From: JACMJL01 sp963791805
GTDB lineage: Bacteria; Bacillota; Clostridia; Clostridiales; Clostridiaceae
DNA length: 64,000 bases
Assembly (NCBI GenBank): GCA_963791805.1
Contig: CAWBTU010000006.1
Location: 2,027,943 to 2,091,942, forward strand
Reading direction: 5' to 3'
Below are positions 62,269 to 64,000 of the stretch, piece after piece (position 1 is the stretch's first letter; every line of letters begins with the position of its first letter). A program made the position numbers and the translations under genes. The notes under the pieces were generated by a model that saw only the letters and a program-made list of their open reading frames with translations, made no database searches and was not told the origin of the DNA.

Positions 62269-63794
62269 TATTTCAGCTCCTCCTCTAATAATTTACGATT
62301 TATCTTACCATTAGTATTAGTAGGAAAGCTTTCTTTTATCTTTATTGATCTTGGTATCATGTAAGACTGCACCCTTTTCTTCAATTCTTCTTTTATCATA
62401 AGTGCAACTTTAAATTCCTTCTCCTCTGACTTTTCCTTCAATACAACAAAAGCTGTTATTTGACTTACCTTTTCATTTTTATAAATAGGAAAAACCACTG
62501 CATTTTGTACAAACTCTAAAGCTCTAATATTGTTTTCGATGTCTTCTATCTCTATTCTCTGTCCATTTAATTTAATCTGAAAGTCTTTTCGTCCACAGTA
62601 ATAGATAAGTTTATCTTCACCGACATACACTATATCCCCTGTTTTGTAGGCTCTTTGGGTTTTTCCATTTGCTTCTATATTGTAAAAAACTTTTTTTGTT
62701 ATTTCATCATTATTATAGTAACCAGGACTTACCTGCTCCCCCATTAATACTAGCTCGCCTTTTTCACCTTCTGGAACTTCACGTCCATTCTCATCAATAA
62801 CTTTAATTAAAATTCCATCTAGTGGCCTACCAATAGGAATGTTTTTATCACTATTTAATATTTCCTCAGTCACTTCTATACCTGTAGCTTCTACCGTAGC
62901 TTCCGTTGGTCCATAACAATCAAATAGTGTAACCTGTTTGAATCGTTTTTTCACTTCTACTGCTATTTTTTTAGATAAAGGCTCTCCTGTTAAAATCATT
63001 CTTTCAACCTTTGGAAGAAGTTTCTCATTAAAAGTATTGTCTGCCATACACATCTCTATATAGGAAGGAGTGCTAACCCACATATTTATGTTAGATTTTT
63101 CAAGATGTTCAAATAAATCCTTAAAATTAGCTGTCATATCCTTATCAAATACATAAAGAGTCTTGCCCATTGCAAGACTTAAATATATGCTAATAACGGA
63201 AACATCAAAAGAATAAGATACCTGGTTCATTATTATATCCTTTTCTTTAGAAGTTACACAATAAACTTCGAAGCTATGTATGAAACTTTCTAAGTTTTTC
63301 CTAGTAATCTGAACTCCCTTTGGTTTTCCTGTGCTTCCAGAGGTGTATATAATATAGTAATTTTCCTCTTCATTTACTTTATATTCTTCATCTGGCTTCC
63401 TACCAGCATATTGTACTATAATATCATTAATTTTTTCCTTGCCTATTATATTGATTGTTGAAGCTTCCCACTTTAAGTTACCTACATTCATGAAAAGCTT
63501 TGCCCCTGAACTTTCTATAATGTCACATATTCTAGCCTCTGGGAATGTTATATCAATAGGAATGTATGCATGACCTGCTTTAGTACATGCAAAAAAGCAA
63601 ATAAGCATTTCTTCTTGTTTATGTCCATATACAATAATCGGAGTTTTGTCCCTTTTATACTCATCTACTATGTAAGATGCTAATGCATCTGATTTTTCCT
63701 TTAATTCTCTATATGTTGTAGTTTTATCTCTATAAATTTGTGCTATTTTCTCTTTATCTACAGCATATTTTTCTATTCTTTGTAAAACTTCCAT
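62268..63794 (-). CDS. dltA: D-alanine-D-alanyl carrier protein ligase DltA
   Basis: A 508-residue adenylating enzyme that activates D-alanine with ATP and loads it on DltC. The P-loop-like IIYTSGSTGKPKG is at 148-160, followed by FDCYGPTEATVEAT, the YKTGD motif and the C-terminal catalytic lysine K497 in NTNGKINRKLL. The ATG at 63794 follows CAGGGGGA. It heads dltABCD from a good sigma-A promoter 49 nt upstream. I find no dltX-like small gene in front of it, unlike in many bacilli and lactobacilli. Confidence 0.96.
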   Translation of the reverse strand: MEVLQRIEKYAVDKEKIAQIYRDKTTTYRELKEKSDALASYIVDEYKRDKTPIIVYGHKQEEMLICFFACTKAGHAYIPIDITFPEARICDIIESSGAKLFMNVGNLKWEASTINIIGKEKINDIIVQYAGRKPDEEYKVNEEENYYIIYTSGSTGKPKGVQITRKNLESFIHSFEVYCVTSKEKDIIMNQVSYSFDVSVISIYLSLAMGKTLYVFDKDMTANFKDLFEHLEKSNINMWVSTPSYIEMCMADNTFNEKLLPKVERMILTGEPLSKKIAVEVKKRFKQVTLFDCYGPTEATVEATGIEVTEEILNSDKNIPIGRPLDGILIKVIDENGREVPEGEKGELVLMGEQVSPGYYNNDEITKKVFYNIEANGKTQRAYKTGDIVYVGEDKLIYYCGRKDFQIKLNGQRIEIEDIENNIRALEFVQNAVVFPIYKNEKVSQITAFVVLKEKSEEKEFKVALMIKEELKKRVQSYMIPRSIKIKESFPTNTNGKINRKLLEEELK

Positions 63795-63842
63795 TTACTA
63801 TCCCCCTGTTACCTTTTTTATACAAATGTGCATAACACATAA

Positions 63843-63871
63843 ATTATACTATCAAATCATGTCACCGTCAA
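63843..63871 (-). promoter_or_regulatory. Sigma-A promoter of dltABCD
   Basis: TTGACG (63871-63866) and TATAAT (63848-63843) on the minus strand with 17-nt spacing, the best promoter match in the window. Upstream sequence to 64000 is AT-rich, with no gene seen. Confidence 0.85.
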
Positions 63872-64000
63872 ACGAAATATGAAACCCAGGTACATAAGTT
63901 AAACGCCACCTATATTATGTATTTTATATTAATTATATGTGTTACAGTATCATTTTTCCTATATATTCTTTCTTTTCCCCATATAATTCTTTTCTTCTAT

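Overview
The window comes from an endospore-forming, low-GC Firmicute, most likely a Clostridium or close relative. The evidence is the AT-rich sequence, the spoIIA and spoVA operons, yunB and pdaA, a Gram-positive dlt operon, a T-box leader for pheST, an L20-type leader for infC-rpmI-rplT, and frequent GTG/TTG starts behind strong Shine-Dalgarno sites. Almost everything reads on the minus strand; hpt, a class A penicillin-binding protein, pdaA and speA are the plus-strand exceptions. I see no tRNA, rRNA, CRISPR array, transposase or prophage gene.

Layout. 1-4.3 kb: a truncated GntR-type regulator, a nucleotidyltransferase and a long HflX GTPase in one operon, divergent from hpt, then yunB. 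4.4-13.4 kb: a cell wall and sporulation block: class A PBP, spoVAC-AD-AE, spoIIAA-spoIIAB-sigF behind a recognisable sigma-H promoter, an orphan adenine methyltransferase resembling C. difficile CamA, and pdaA. 13.5-17.8 kb: histidine degradation genes hutH-ftcD-hutI-fchA, without urocanase. 18.2-42.1 kb: a large surface polysaccharide locus with glucose activation (pgcA, galU), nucleotide-sugar enzymes (a WbpM/CapD-type dehydratase, UDP-GlcNAc 6-dehydrogenase, a WbpB-like oxidoreductase, a hexapeptide acyltransferase, wecB, rfbD), an initiating phosphosugar transferase, seven glycosyltransferases including a TagA-type one, a Wzx flippase, one intact and one frameshifted O-antigen polymerase/ligase, and a membrane acyltransferase. 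Strong terminators lie inside the locus with no visible promoter behind them.

42.4-64 kb: rplY (L25/Ctc), speA, a 1.2-kb gene-free stretch, then DUF523, mutS2, a U32 peptidase-family protein, a DUF3343 Se/S-carrier-like protein with a cysteine desulfurase, zapA, pheST under a phenylalanine T-box, a SpoU-type rRNA methyltransferase, infC-rpmI-rplT and dltABCD.

The most unusual part is the gene-free stretch at about 44.96-45.87 kb. It holds four head-to-tail copies of an element whose complete copies fold into a stem of about 75-80 nt per arm around a conserved core of about 50 nt. The stems show compensatory base changes between copies. I cannot assign it to any RNA or mobile-element family I know. 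Other points worth a second look are the CamA-like methyltransferase beside spoIIA, a JAMM metalloprotease signature in the N-terminal domain of HflX, a homopolymer-associated frameshift in one polymerase gene, and the internal terminators of the polysaccharide locus.
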